Source of the DNA: Acidobacteriaceae bacterium KBS 89
GTDB lineage: Bacteria > Acidobacteriota > Terriglobia > Terriglobales > Acidobacteriaceae
Length of the DNA stretch: 64,000 nucleotides
Assembly: GCA_000381605.1 (NCBI GenBank)
Contig: KB906760.1
Coordinates: 1 to 64,000, forward strand
Direction of reading: 5' to 3'
Positions 9,112-19,600 of the stretch are shown here, piece by piece; the first letter of the stretch is position 1, and each line of letters opens with the position of its first letter. The position numbers and the translations under genes were made by a program. The notes under the pieces were generated by a model. The model was not told where the DNA came from. It worked only from the letters and a program-made list of their open reading frames with translations, and ran no database searches.

Positions 9112-11865
9112 TCACTTTTCTGAAGATCTCTGTTCCTGCGCCTTCTTGATCGCCCGGCGCTCGATATCCCGCCCACCGAGCGTTTCTGCCGTAAAGGATC
9201 CGTTGGCCTGAATGATCCGCGCAATGCAGCCCGTCCAGCCAGTTTGGTGGCTGGCGCCGACTCCTGCACCGTTGTCGCCATGGAAGTACTCATAGAAGAG
9301 GATGTTGTCTCTCCAATGCGGGTCGGTTTGGAATTTCTTCGTTCCACCGAACACTGGTCTGCGCCCGGAGCCATCCCGGACAAATGTTCCGATGAGCCTC
9401 TCTGCCAACTGCTGAGCGACCTCAAACAAGGTCATTTGAATCCCTGAGCCAGTTGGGCACTCCACCTTGAAGGAATCACCGTAATAGGCGCTAAGCCGCA
9501 GGAGGGAGAGATAGAGCAGGAAGTTAACCGGCATCCAGACCGGCCCCCTCCAGTTGGAGTTCCCACCAAACATTCCGTTGTCAGAGTCTCCCGGCAGATA
9601 GGAAACGCGAAACTCCTTACCGTCGAGGTTGAAAACGAAGGGGTGGTCGAGGTGATAACGCGACAACGCACGGATGCCATGTGGTCCGAAGAACTCGTTT
9701 TCATCGAGCATTTTCTCAAGGATGCGGCGCAGTTTCACTTCGTTTACGGTGGCAAGCAAGTGTCTGCCCGCCACACCTGGTGTGCCCGGCATGTGAATGC
9801 TCGCTGCGAGGTCCGGATGACGTTCCATAAACTCCTGGATGCGTTTCCGCGCCGTCGGCAACTTTTCGAGTGTGTCTTTCTCGAAGATCGCGACCGCAGC
9901 CAGAGGCAATAGGCCCACTATCGATCGCACCTTCAAACGAAAAGCCTCGCCATTGGGCATACGAAGCACGTCGTAGAAGAAACCATCCTCTTCGTCCCAC
10001 ATCTCGTCCTGATGTTCGCCCATGCGGTCCATCGCTCCAGAGATCCACACGGTGTGTTCGAAGAACTTGATGACGAATTCTTCAAACGGGGAATAAAACA
10101 GCGCCAATTCAACCGCGATACGCAGCATCTGCTGGCTGAAGAACACCATCCATGCGGTCCCGTCAGCCTGTTCTAGACAACCGCCTGTGGGCAGCGGTGA
10201 GCTGCGATCGAATACTCCTATGTTATCCAGACCAAGGAATCCGCCCTCAAAAACATTGTTTCCCGAGCGGTCCTTGCGATTGATCCACCAGGTGAAATTG
10301 ATCAGCAGTTTGGAGAATGCGTAAACGAGAAACTGCATGTCTCCCACACCGTTGTTTCGCTCCTTGTCCGTCAGGTAGATCTGCATGGTGGCATACGCAT
10401 GCACTGGCGGGTTGACGTCGCTGAAGTTCCACTCGTACGCCGGCATCTGTCCGTTAGGGTGTAAATAGTCGTTGCGCAGTATGAGATCGAGTTGAGACTT
10501 CGCAAAATCGGAGTCTACCGTCTGGAACGCCAGCATATGAAATGCCAGGTCCCACGACGCGTACCACGGATACTCCCACTTGTCGGGCATCGATATGATG
10601 TCGTCATTGTCCATGTGAAACCACTCGCTGTTGCGCACCTTCTTGCGCACCTCGGGCGGTGACCATGGTCCCACATTATGTTCCTTCAGCCACTTGGTGA
10701 GATCGTAGTAGAAATACTGCTTGCTCCAGAGCATGCCAGCCAGTGCCTGCCGCATCACGAGGGCGCGGTCCGGGTCGGCCTTTACTAATGGCGGCATGAT
10801 GGAGTCGTAGAATTCGTCCGCCTCCTTCATGCGTTCGGCGAATAACTTGTCGAAGTCCTTGAAGGGACTTTCCGGGGCGCCCGGCAGAGCATCCGCCAGA
10901 CGTAGCCGCACGATCCGGGTTTCGCCCGGACCGACGTTCAGGATGTAATGTGGACTTGCCTTGGTCCCTAGCTGAGCTGGGTTCACCCCCTGAGCGTTGC
11001 CACCCACCACGAAGTCATTGATGCCATCCTTGACATAAGCGGAAGCATTCTGAGCACCGAAGAGTCTCGCATTGTTGGTCTCGTTCTCTGTGAACAGCAG
11101 GGGTGGTCCTCCCTCGCAATAGAGCTTCTTGTCGGACAACGATTCCTGGAAGAGCGGGTCCGTATGATGAGCCGAGATGACGCTCACGCCTTCCATCTGG
11201 TGCCCTGACAATGACGGTTTGCTGGCGCGTTCCTCCCACGACCAGGTATTGCGGAACCAGAGTGTCGGCAACAGATGCAACGTGGCCTCTTCGGGTCCTC
11301 GATTGGTAACGCTGATCCTTATGCACAGGTCGTCCGGTCCGCCCTTGGCATATTCAACAAATACGTCGAAGTAACGATCTTCCTCGAAGACTCCGGTGTC
11401 GAGCAACTCATATTCCGGCGACTGGCGGCCGCGCTGACGGTTTGTTTCGATCAGACCCGAATACGGATATGCTGCCTGCGGGTACTTATAGAGGTACTTC
11501 ATGTAAGAGTGCGTTGGCGTGCTGTCCAGATAGAAGTAATACTCCTTGACGTCCTCACCGTGATTGCCCTCGCTGTTCGTCAGACCGAAAAGCCGTTCCT
11601 TAACGATCGGGTCCTTGCCGTTCCACAGAGCCAGCGCGAAACAGAGAATCTGGTGATCGTCGGAAATGCCCGCAAGACCATCCTCACCCCAGCGATACGC
11701 CCGCGATCTTGCCTGATCGTGCGTGAAGTAATCCCAGGCGTTCCCGTCCTCGCTATAGTCTTCACGCACGGTTCCCCATTGCCGTTCACTCAGATAGGGC
11801 CCCCACTTCTTCCATGCCTTTTCCTTTGTGCGGGCTTCATCCAGTCTGCGCTGTTCCTTCGTCAT
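9112..11865 (-). CDS. GH63-type glycosidase (bacterial glucosidase-like)
   Basis: This is a large cytoplasmic protein of 917 residues with no signal peptide. It has the pattern of bacterial GH63/MGH1-like enzymes: an N-terminal beta-sandwich (EDGNAWDYFTHDQARSRAYR near the start) and a C-terminal (alpha/alpha)6 barrel with WYASWDLAFHMLAFQTVD, plus GGNSNWRGPVWMP and GDNGAGVGASHQTGWTG. Such proteins hydrolyse glucosyl or mannosyl-glycerate type linkages; the true substrate is uncertain. I place the start at the ATG at 11865, because GGAGG lies five bases upstream of it; the ATG at 11877 overlaps that ribosome site. It is divergent from glgX, which suggests shared control of alpha-glucan or compatible-solute metabolism. 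Confidence 0.8.
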   Translation of the reverse strand: MTKEQRRLDEARTKEKAWKKWGPYLSERQWGTVREDYSEDGNAWDYFTHDQARSRAYRWGEDGLAGISDDHQILCFALALWNGKDPIVKERLFGLTNSEGNHGEDVKEYYFYLDSTPTHSYMKYLYKYPQAAYPYSGLIETNRQRGRQSPEYELLDTGVFEEDRYFDVFVEYAKGGPDDLCIRISVTNRGPEEATLHLLPTLWFRNTWSWEERASKPSLSGHQMEGVSVISAHHTDPLFQESLSDKKLYCEGGPPLLFTENETNNARLFGAQNASAYVKDGINDFVVGGNAQGVNPAQLGTKASPHYILNVGPGETRIVRLRLADALPGAPESPFKDFDKLFAERMKEADEFYDSIMPPLVKADPDRALVMRQALAGMLWSKQYFYYDLTKWLKEHNVGPWSPPEVRKKVRNSEWFHMDNDDIISMPDKWEYPWYASWDLAFHMLAFQTVDSDFAKSQLDLILRNDYLHPNGQMPAYEWNFSDVNPPVHAYATMQIYLTDKERNNGVGDMQFLVYAFSKLLINFTWWINRKDRSGNNVFEGGFLGLDNIGVFDRSSPLPTGGCLEQADGTAWMVFFSQQMLRIAVELALFYSPFEEFVIKFFEHTVWISGAMDRMGEHQDEMWDEEDGFFYDVLRMPNGEAFRLKVRSIVGLLPLAAVAIFEKDTLEKLPTARKRIQEFMERHPDLAASIHMPGTPGVAGRHLLATVNEVKLRRILEKMLDENEFFGPHGIRALSRYHLDHPFVFNLDGKEFRVSYLPGDSDNGMFGGNSNWRGPVWMPVNFLLYLSLLRLSAYYGDSFKVECPTGSGIQMTLFEVAQQLAERLIGTFVRDGSGRRPVFGGTKKFQTDPHWRDNILFYEYFHGDNGAGVGASHQTGWTGCIARIIQANGSFTAETLGGRDIERRAIKKAQEQRSSEK

Positions 11866-12413
11866 CGATCCCTCCATCGGCGTTCATTCAATTCAAGACA
11901 GCCTCTTGAACGAGTGCTGCCAGAACAGTACTCCTCTAGGGGCGAGCGTGATGCCGCCGTCCGAGATCACACCAACATGCCCCAGCCAGGATGGCTACGT
12001 TTCTTGGAACGTACCCTCAGCCGACGTCTCCTTTAGTTCGCACTACAGATTCTGCTAGTTGACATTGGCAGCGCAGCCAAATATACCACCGACAGCAAAG
12101 GCGATCACGTTCCCGTGAAGCAAACAATCGCGATGCCCCGCAAACGGAACATCTTTTGAGCGAAGTCAGTAGATTATTTTGACAACCGGGCCGAGCAACT
12201 ATTCGAAAGACACAATGGTCAGCAACAACGGGACAATAGTCCATTTGCGAACAGCGAGGATGAGGCAAGTCTTTTCCACGTTCTCCACTGCGTGCAATCT
12301 TGGCGTGCCGATTCTTGCTGAAGAATTCGCTAACCGGACATGAGAGGCGGAGCGCCGATCGCGGTTCCCACAAATGGGATTTTCAGCTACCTACGATGCG
12401 CGAAAAAAGGTGA
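11866..12413. other. Divergent intergenic region between the GH63 gene and glgX
   Basis: About 550 bases with no convincing gene. It should hold both promoters. The best rightward promoter candidate is reported separately at 12059-12087. The rest shows no terminator or RNA motif I can recognise. Confidence 0.4.
12059..12087 (+). promoter_or_regulatory. Candidate sigma-70 promoter with internal palindrome, upstream of glgX
   Basis: TTGACA (12059-12064) is separated by exactly 17 bases from TATACC (12082-12087). The spacer holds an inverted repeat, TTGGC-N6-GCCAA (12065-12080), a place where a repressor could block RNA polymerase. The predicted transcript would have a leader of about 320 bases before glgX, which is long, so the assignment is tentative. 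Confidence 0.4.
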
Positions 12414-14543
12414 ATGATGCCAATCGGATCAGATAACAAACCTACAACTCCGAATTCGGGGCGAAGTTTTCCTAAGCAGACTTTGCCAACGACGGGACGA
12501 AGTGCTCCGCTGGGCGCCTCAGTGGAAGAGGGAGGCGTCAATTTCAGCATCTATTCTCGGGATGCGTCGAGAATCGATCTACTGCTCTTCGACCCCGAAG
12601 ATGCACCGCCATCCCGAGTCATTCCTCTCGATCCATCGGCCAACCGCACGTACCACTACTGGCATGTATTCGTACCGGGATTGCAGCCCGGACAACTCTA
12701 CGGATATCGTGCTCATGGCCCCTTCGACCTTTCACAAGGGCTGCGCTTCGATGCTTCCAAAGTGCTGTTGGACCCGTATGGACGCGGGGTGGCCGTTCCC
12801 ACGGGCTACAACCGGGACGCAGCCGCCCGCTTCGGATATGACAATGCCACGACCGCCATGAAAAGCGTAGTCGTGGATCCTCACACCTATGACTGGGAAG
12901 GCGACGCTCCGTTACATCGACTATCTTCCCAATCTGTCATCTACGAAATGCACGTCGGTGGATTTACCCGTCATTCCAACTCCGGTTTACCGCCTAACAC
13001 TCGCGGCACCTTCGCAGGCCTCATCGAAAAAATACCTTATCTGCGAGACCTGGGGATTACCGCAGTGGAACTGCTGCCGGTCTTTCAATTCGACGCGCAA
13101 GACTGTCCACCAGGCCGCGTGAATTATTGGGGATACCAACCGGTATCTTTTTTCGCACCTCATAGCGCGTACAGTTCGCGACAGGATCGGCTCGGGCCGG
13201 TGGCTGAATTTCGAGACATGGTGAAGGCGCTCCATCGCGCTGGAATCGAAGTGATTCTGGATGTCGTGTACAACCACACCTCAGAAGGTGACCATCTCGG
13301 GCCGACTCTCAGCCTTCGTGGTTTGGATAACAACGCCTATTACATTCTGGAAGGCGGCTCTCGCTATGCCAATTTCACCGGAACCGGGAACACTTTGAAT
13401 GGGAATCACGCAATTGTACGGCGCATGATCGTCGATAGTCTGCGTTACTGGGTCGAAGAGATGCACGTGGACGGCTTTCGTTTCGACCTGGCCTCCATCC
13501 TTACGCGCGACTCGTCAGGCCATTCCATGGCCAATCCCCCTGTGTTGTGGGACATCGAAACAGATCCTGCAATGGCAGGAACCAAATTCATCGCCGAAGC
13601 GTGGGATGCGGCTGGGCTGTATCAGGTCGGCAGTTTTATCGGCGACAGCTGGAAGGAATGGAATGGAAGATTCAGAGACGACATTCGCAGCTTCTTCCGA
13701 TCCGAGGACGGTACAGTCACTCGGCTTGCCGATCGCTTTCTTGGCAGCCCGGAAGTGTACGGTCACAAGAATCGTGAAGCTGAGCAGAGCGTGAACTTTG
13801 TCACATGCCACGATGGTTTCACCCTGAACGACCTGGTCTCGTACGAGCGCAAATACAACGAGGTAAACGGAGAAAACAACCGGGACGGGGGCGACGACAA
13901 TCGAAGTTGGAATTGCGGAGCTGAGGGGCCGACCGACGATCCAGCGATCGAAAAGTTGCGCAATAGACAGGTGAAGAACTTTTTGACCGTTACTCTGCTT
14001 GCACTGGGTGTGCCGATGGTTCTGATGGGCGACGAAGTCCGCCGCACACAAGGAGGCAACAACAACGCCTATAGTCAGGACAACGAGATCAGCTGGTTTG
14101 ATTGGAAATTGCTCGAAAAGCATGCAGACGTCCACCGGTTTTTGAAGTTGCTGATCGCACGGCGGCTCCTGCGAGATGTGGAGGCGGAAGTCGAGCGAAA
14201 AAATTTGCAACAATTTCTGTTCGACGCCAACAAGTCGTGGCACGGAGTAAGGGTTGGACAACCTGACTGGAGTCCGTCTTCGCACAGCCTTGCCTTCACC
14301 GCGGAGATACCCAAAGAGAAGTTGATGTTTTACATTGCTTTTAACAGTTATTGGGAAGATTTGGAGTTTGAACTGCCGTCTATGGAACAATGGTTGAACG
14401 TCCCTTGGCGTCGTTGGATTGACACAGGTCTTGATTCGCCAGCAGACATCGTCGACTGGCATATTGCAGCGTCCGTACCAAATCTCAAATATCCGGTTGC
14501 ATCTCGGTCCATGGTAGTTCTTTTCGCTAGGCTGCCGGACTGA
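12414..14543 (+). CDS. glgX: Glycogen debranching enzyme GlgX (isoamylase type)
   Basis: GlgX cuts alpha-1,6 branches in glycogen in the cytoplasm. The 709-residue length matches the family. An N-terminal CBM48-like domain (about 25-180, with LGASVEEGGVNFSIYS) precedes a GH13 barrel. The expected catalytic triad is visible: Asp358 in GFRFDLA, Glu395 in FIAEAWD and Asp467 in TCHDG. The regions VILDVVYNH and LMGDEVRRTQGGNNNAYSQD are also typical. ATGs at 12414 and 12417 are both possible; AAAAAAGG precedes them. The gene is divergent from the GH63 gene. No other glycogen gene is in the window. Confidence 0.93.
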   Translation: MMPIGSDNKPTTPNSGRSFPKQTLPTTGRSAPLGASVEEGGVNFSIYSRDASRIDLLLFDPEDAPPSRVIPLDPSANRTYHYWHVFVPGLQPGQLYGYRAHGPFDLSQGLRFDASKVLLDPYGRGVAVPTGYNRDAAARFGYDNATTAMKSVVVDPHTYDWEGDAPLHRLSSQSVIYEMHVGGFTRHSNSGLPPNTRGTFAGLIEKIPYLRDLGITAVELLPVFQFDAQDCPPGRVNYWGYQPVSFFAPHSAYSSRQDRLGPVAEFRDMVKALHRAGIEVILDVVYNHTSEGDHLGPTLSLRGLDNNAYYILEGGSRYANFTGTGNTLNGNHAIVRRMIVDSLRYWVEEMHVDGFRFDLASILTRDSSGHSMANPPVLWDIETDPAMAGTKFIAEAWDAAGLYQVGSFIGDSWKEWNGRFRDDIRSFFRSEDGTVTRLADRFLGSPEVYGHKNREAEQSVNFVTCHDGFTLNDLVSYERKYNEVNGENNRDGGDDNRSWNCGAEGPTDDPAIEKLRNRQVKNFLTVTLLALGVPMVLMGDEVRRTQGGNNNAYSQDNEISWFDWKLLEKHADVHRFLKLLIARRLLRDVEAEVERKNLQQFLFDANKSWHGVRVGQPDWSPSSHSLAFTAEIPKEKLMFYIAFNSYWEDLEFELPSMEQWLNVPWRRWIDTGLDSPADIVDWHIAASVPNLKYPVASRSMVVLFARLPD

Positions 14544-14798
14544 GAACCTTCAATGCACGACGATGTATGAGGAACTGGCGAGCGAATCGGATAGCAGGTC
14601 GACGCTACGCCAATTGCCATTGGAAACAAATGGGCACCATTGTCACCTGCTCCTCTCATCCTCCTTTTCGCCTTTGCCCGCACTCGTACAGTTGATCAAG
14701 GCCTCAAAGCTTGATGTAGACGGTTTTGATCCAAACGATTGATCCGCTAGGAAGCAGTCCGCATCTGTTCGTCATTAGTTCGACTCACCGGGCCAAGT

Positions 14799-16550
14799 TT
14801 GTACATTTGGAGAGCTGTCCTGAGAAGCCAACGCCATCAAAGCTGCCACCGAGTCTGTCATCTCCTCCTCCTCGTCTTCGTTTTGTGCTCGGCTGGCAGC
14901 CGCGCCAGAGCGACCCCACCACAGCTGCCGCACCCCCTCGATGCAGCTGCAATGCAAAGCGCGGCGCCCCAGGTCCCCGCCGCCACAGAGTCTCCCATCC
15001 CCGCCATCCCTTCGACCGCAGCGGCCCCCGCTCCCACTCCTCCACCCGCGCCTGTTGACCCGCTTGGCCGCACCACTCCTCACGGATGCGTCCTCGGATT
15101 TCTACGCGCGGCCGAGGCAAGGGACTACGACAGGGCCGCGAATTACCTCGACGGAAGGCGCTCTCCCGAACAAGCCCAGGAGCTAGTCCAACAACTGAAG
15201 TACCTGCTCGATCAAGGACTATCCACCAGCATCGACGATCTCTCTCGTTCACCCAACGGTAACCTGGAAGACCAACTGCGCTTATCGAGGGATAGTGTTG
15301 GCATCGTAAAGACTCCGGGCGGCGACCTCAAGGTGATGCTGGATCAGGTTGAGCGCCCCGGCCATCCATCCATCTGGCTCTTCTCTCAGGAGACGCTTCA
15401 TCTCGTTCCGGCCGCATATGCCAGTCTGCACCCCACCGACTACGAGCACTATTTTCCAGCCTGGATGGCACGTGTTCGTTTCCTCTCAGTCCCGGTGTGG
15501 CGATGGATGGCCATTCTCATCACCCTCGTCATCGTGTTTGTTGCCGCATCCCTCCTCACCAGGGCTATGATCTGGTTACTCACGAGAAACCCGGGAAAGA
15601 GACTGTCACCTCGAGTTAAGGAGTCCATTCTCGCTCTGAAGAGGCCGATCTTTTTTCTCACGCTGGCAATCATCAGCCGCATGGCCGGGGGATATGCCCT
15701 TACGGCGCTCGCCCGACACTACTGGGGGATGGTTGGGCTCGTTCTCGGATGGGTCAGCGCTGCATGGCTCCTGGTGCGGATCTCCGACACCTTCGTCAAT
15801 TTTGTGCGCGACCGGTACTTCCAGCGATTGCAGGTCGAACGCGCCACATTTGTCAGCCTCCTCGGTCGGCTCTTCAAGATCCTCGTTGGCCTCGTCCTCA
15901 TCATCGCCTTGCTCACGCAGGCCGGCGTAAACGTCTCAGCCCTCATCGCCGGCCTCGGAATCGGCGGTATCGCACTCGCTCTAGCCGCGCAAAAGACCCT
16001 CGCCGACCTCTTCGGCGGACTCTCCATCATCATGCGGGGCGCCGTCCGCGTCGGCGACTTCTGCCAGATCGACGGCATCACCGGAACCGTCGAAGACATC
16101 GGCATCAGCGCTCTGAGCCTCCGCACCCTTGACCGTTCGATCGTATCCATCCCCAACTCAAAGGTCGCCGAAGTAGGCCTACAAAACTTCCAACTCCGCG
16201 ATCAATACTGGCTCCGCCAGGTATTCACCCTGGAGTTCGATACCCGTCACGACGTAGTTAAGATCGTGTTGGACAAGATCACAGAGATCCTGCGTGAGCA
16301 TCCGGACATCGACAAGAGCTCGGCAAGAGCGCGGCTTATCAACCTGACCCTCTCCGGCCCGCAGATCGAGGTCTTTGCCTACTACCGCAAGCCAGGAGCC
16401 GACTGGGCTGCCTTTCTCGCTCAGCAGGAGGGCCTGGTTCTCAAGATGATGGGCGTGATCGAAGCAGCAGGAGCCAGCCTCGCGTCTCCCATTGGCGCAC
16501 TCCGAATGGAAACATCAAACATCCCTAACCCCTCCTCCACCCTTCGCTGA
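14799..16550 (+). CDS. MscS-family mechanosensitive channel with exported N-domain
   Basis: This 583-residue protein opens under membrane tension to release solutes. A signal-like segment (about 21-38) is followed by a Pro/Ala-rich linker (about 39-90), a periplasmic domain and several membrane helices between about 225 and 390. The MscS pore helix and beta-domain are clear: LIAGLGIGGIALALAAQKTL near 386-405, then VRVGDFCQIDGITGTVEDIG. The only start that keeps the signal segment is a TTG at 14799; no ATG precedes it in frame and the next ATG (14952) would remove the signal, so the start is uncertain. The gene ends in front of a strong terminator and converges with the large TonB receptor. 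Confidence 0.85.
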   Translation: MYIWRAVLRSQRHQSCHRVCHLLLLVFVLCSAGSRARATPPQLPHPLDAAAMQSAAPQVPAATESPIPAIPSTAAAPAPTPPPAPVDPLGRTTPHGCVLGFLRAAEARDYDRAANYLDGRRSPEQAQELVQQLKYLLDQGLSTSIDDLSRSPNGNLEDQLRLSRDSVGIVKTPGGDLKVMLDQVERPGHPSIWLFSQETLHLVPAAYASLHPTDYEHYFPAWMARVRFLSVPVWRWMAILITLVIVFVAASLLTRAMIWLLTRNPGKRLSPRVKESILALKRPIFFLTLAIISRMAGGYALTALARHYWGMVGLVLGWVSAAWLLVRISDTFVNFVRDRYFQRLQVERATFVSLLGRLFKILVGLVLIIALLTQAGVNVSALIAGLGIGGIALALAAQKTLADLFGGLSIIMRGAVRVGDFCQIDGITGTVEDIGISALSLRTLDRSIVSIPNSKVAEVGLQNFQLRDQYWLRQVFTLEFDTRHDVVKIVLDKITEILREHPDIDKSSARARLINLTLSGPQIEVFAYYRKPGADWAAFLAQQEGLVLKMMGVIEAAGASLASPIGALRMETSNIPNPSSTLR

Positions 16551-16612
16551 TGTTTTGTGGGTGTCCGCCTGCCCGCACTTGAGCGATCGATAAGGCTAAT
16601 TCAAAAGAGGAA

Positions 16613-16636
16613 GGGAGCCGGTTTGAGCCGGCTCCC
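16613..16636. terminator. Bidirectional intrinsic terminator
   Basis: A perfect 9-bp stem, GGGAGCCGG / CCGGCTCCC, with a 6-base loop is followed by TTTATT on the plus strand and a T-rich tract on the minus strand. It lies between the convergent MscS and TonB-receptor genes and could end both transcripts. Confidence 0.85.
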
Positions 16637-16656
16637 TTTATTAGCGATACGGTTTG

Positions 16657-19600
16657 TTAGAAGGTGAAGTGAACCTGCAGACGAATGTTGCGGGCAGACT
16701 GGAAGAGGAATGGCTTCCCGTACTGGCTGTTCAGTGTCAATGCATTCGTGTTCAAAAGCCCCTTCCAATCGTAGGGGTGTTCGAACGCCGAGTATGCTTG
16801 ACCGACCGTATAGATTGTCGAGCAGACTGACGGGTCCGGGTCCGTGCATCCGCCGAGGGCATAACCGTTCGGAAGAACCGCTGGTGAGTTCAAAGAGCCG
16901 TTCATCGAGCCAACCGACTCCGTGTACGCCGTCACCGACCGCTGATTCAGCAGATTGGCAAACGTCGCGTCGAAGCTGATCGCTTTGCTTTCGCCGATGT
17001 TGTAGGTCTGTTTGAAGTTCAGGTCAGTCTGGTCATAGAAGGGCGTGCGGCGAGTATAAGGATTTCCAACAGCCGAGATAAGACCGGTGGTTGCATCCTG
17101 TGTGAGGTTCTGCCACATCCCGCGGTTCTCGGGATAGACAGGGAAGGCATTGAAGCCTTCACCCACGTCGACGTAGGTGCTAACAGGCGATCCCTGATAG
17201 ATCGTCTGGAAGAGCCCGATGTCTGTCGTGAACTTCTTCAACCATTTGAAGTCGTAGTACGCATAACCTTTGAGCGTATTCGGACGATCGGTTGGAAGAA
17301 CTCCGCTCGAGGAATCTCCGTGAGCGTTGTACTGGAAGTAGGTCTCGTCAAACGAGCGGCTGTTGTTTGGGGCATTGCGTCCACCGAATCCACCATCAGC
17401 AAGGTCGCTGCTGGTGAGGCCGGTGTAGTTGCCGCGGAAGTGGCTGTACGTGTACGAGAACAGTCCATACCAATGCTGGCTCAGCGATTTGGTAACACGG
17501 AACTCGACGCCGTCATAACTACGCGCTGCAGGAACGTTGTTCGGGCAGGCTGGATTGGTGCCAGAGGCCGCATCGCACGTCGTATTCGTGAGATTCGGAC
17601 CCTGACCAGGGTTGACGATAGTGAATACTTCGCTTCCGGTGGAATCGAACAGCGCAGCATCCTCGATTACGTGATCAAGACGACGGCGGTCCCAACGTGC
17701 CTCAACTACGACATTGCGGGAGATCTGATAATCAGTGCCGAAGCCCGATTCATGCTGACGGTACGGTTTCAAGCCGGCCGCAACCGGTTCCGCCGTTGCA
17801 CTCGAACGGTTGTTCACGTTTTCAAGGAAGGTGATACCCGCGGGCGTGGTGCCACCGGGGAAGTTGGCTCCAGTGGTGCTGTCGCCCACGCAGTAGCGTC
17901 CGCTGCTATTTACGACCGGATCGTTGACTGTGTAGTCGGGAGTGTTCAGAGCGTAGGCGCAGTTGTTCCAGAACTGGCCGCCAAAGGAGCTGATCGCCAG
18001 GTTAAGTTTCATGGTGTCGTTGAAGACGCCGTAGTCTCCAAAGATCTTCATCTTGCCATTCTGGAAGACATCCCATGCAACACCGACGCGAGGAGCGACC
18101 TTGTCTCCCCAACCGAAGTTGATGGGATGGGGAGCATTCTGACCGGTGGTGGTTGTGGCCGGCAGATACTCCTTCTCGAAGCGAATGCCGTAGTTGATGG
18201 TGACGCCTCTGGCGACTTGCCAGGAGTCCTGAGCGAAGAAGCTGTGATTGAAGCCGGTGGCCTTACCCGCAGAACCAAAGTCGTATGCGATTTCGTATCC
18301 GTAGGTTCCCGTGCAACTGGAACCGTCCGCATCGCCATACTGTGGCCCTAGCGCCGCAACCATGGCGGCGCAGTTTGTCTTTCCCGTGCTGCCGAAAGGC
18401 GCATACACCGACGCAGCGCCGGGGAAGACCTGGATGTAAGGAACGTTATAGCCCTGGAAGATGTCATTCGAGTTCCGCACCAACTGGTACCCGAACTTAA
18501 AGTTATGACTCCCGGCCCATCCGCTCTTGAACCACGAGACTGCCTCTTCAAACTGAATCCGCTTATTGGCATTGCGGCGAGTGAAGTTCGCATTGAGAGA
18601 ACCGGTTTGGAATCCCCCAGCCTGCTGCAGGTTCGACGGGAGTGGATTTCCGTTGATGTCTGTTCCGCCGGTTCCGCTGGCCTGGAAGTTATAGACGTCG
18701 TTCGTTCCGTTGTACCCGAAGTCATGGTAGTTCTCGAAGTAATACCCGAAGCGGGTCGCCGAGACGATGTCCTGCGAGATTACATAGTCACCACCGAAGT
18801 TGGTGGTGATATTTGGCGACGAGAACCCCTGGCTATGCGAGTAGACCGAAGGATCGTTCGCCGTGGAATTATTGAACAGCCCGTTGACGTCGTCGGCGAA
18901 CGGCAGTTGTTGACCGCTTTGCCGCTGTCCCTGATAGAGCCATGACGCGAAGACATGGAGCTTTTTCGTTGCGGACGCGTCAAGCCGTGCGGTGGTGTAG
19001 TACGTCTGGGTGTTCTGGCTGAAGGGAAGGATGCCAAGAGCAGTGGTACCAAATGCGCCGTTGTAGTTCACCTTACGCTCGATGTTCCGAAACTCCGGGC
19101 TGAACCCAGCAAAGAAGAACAAGCGGTCTTTGAAGATGGGACCGCCAATGGTAAAGCCGGGCAAGAAGTCGTCAAGGTTATCTTTCTTTGGCTGGTATTG
19201 CTGATAGGTTGCATCAAGAACCCTTGAAGGGTCGTTTGTCGCTGGTGTTCCGATGGAGTTTGGATCGTACCGCGAGGTCGCTATCGGCGACCCGTTCATC
19301 GCATTGGTCTCATATTGCAGGAACACCGAGCCGTGCCAATGATTGCTACCCTTCTTCATAACGACGTTGACGGTTCCGCCCAGCGAGCCGCCGTGCTCGG
19401 CTTCAATCCCTGAGGTCTTCAACTGAACCTCCTGAATGAAGTCGAACGGAACGTTGGTGTGGGAGTAGCCTCCGACCAGATTTGCCGTTTCCTGGCCTTC
19501 GACAAGGTACGAGTTCTCGGAGTCCGATCCGCCGCCGACCGAATAGCCGAAGGCATTGCCGTTGCTTCCATTACCCGGGGAAACGCTGCCGCTTCCGTTG

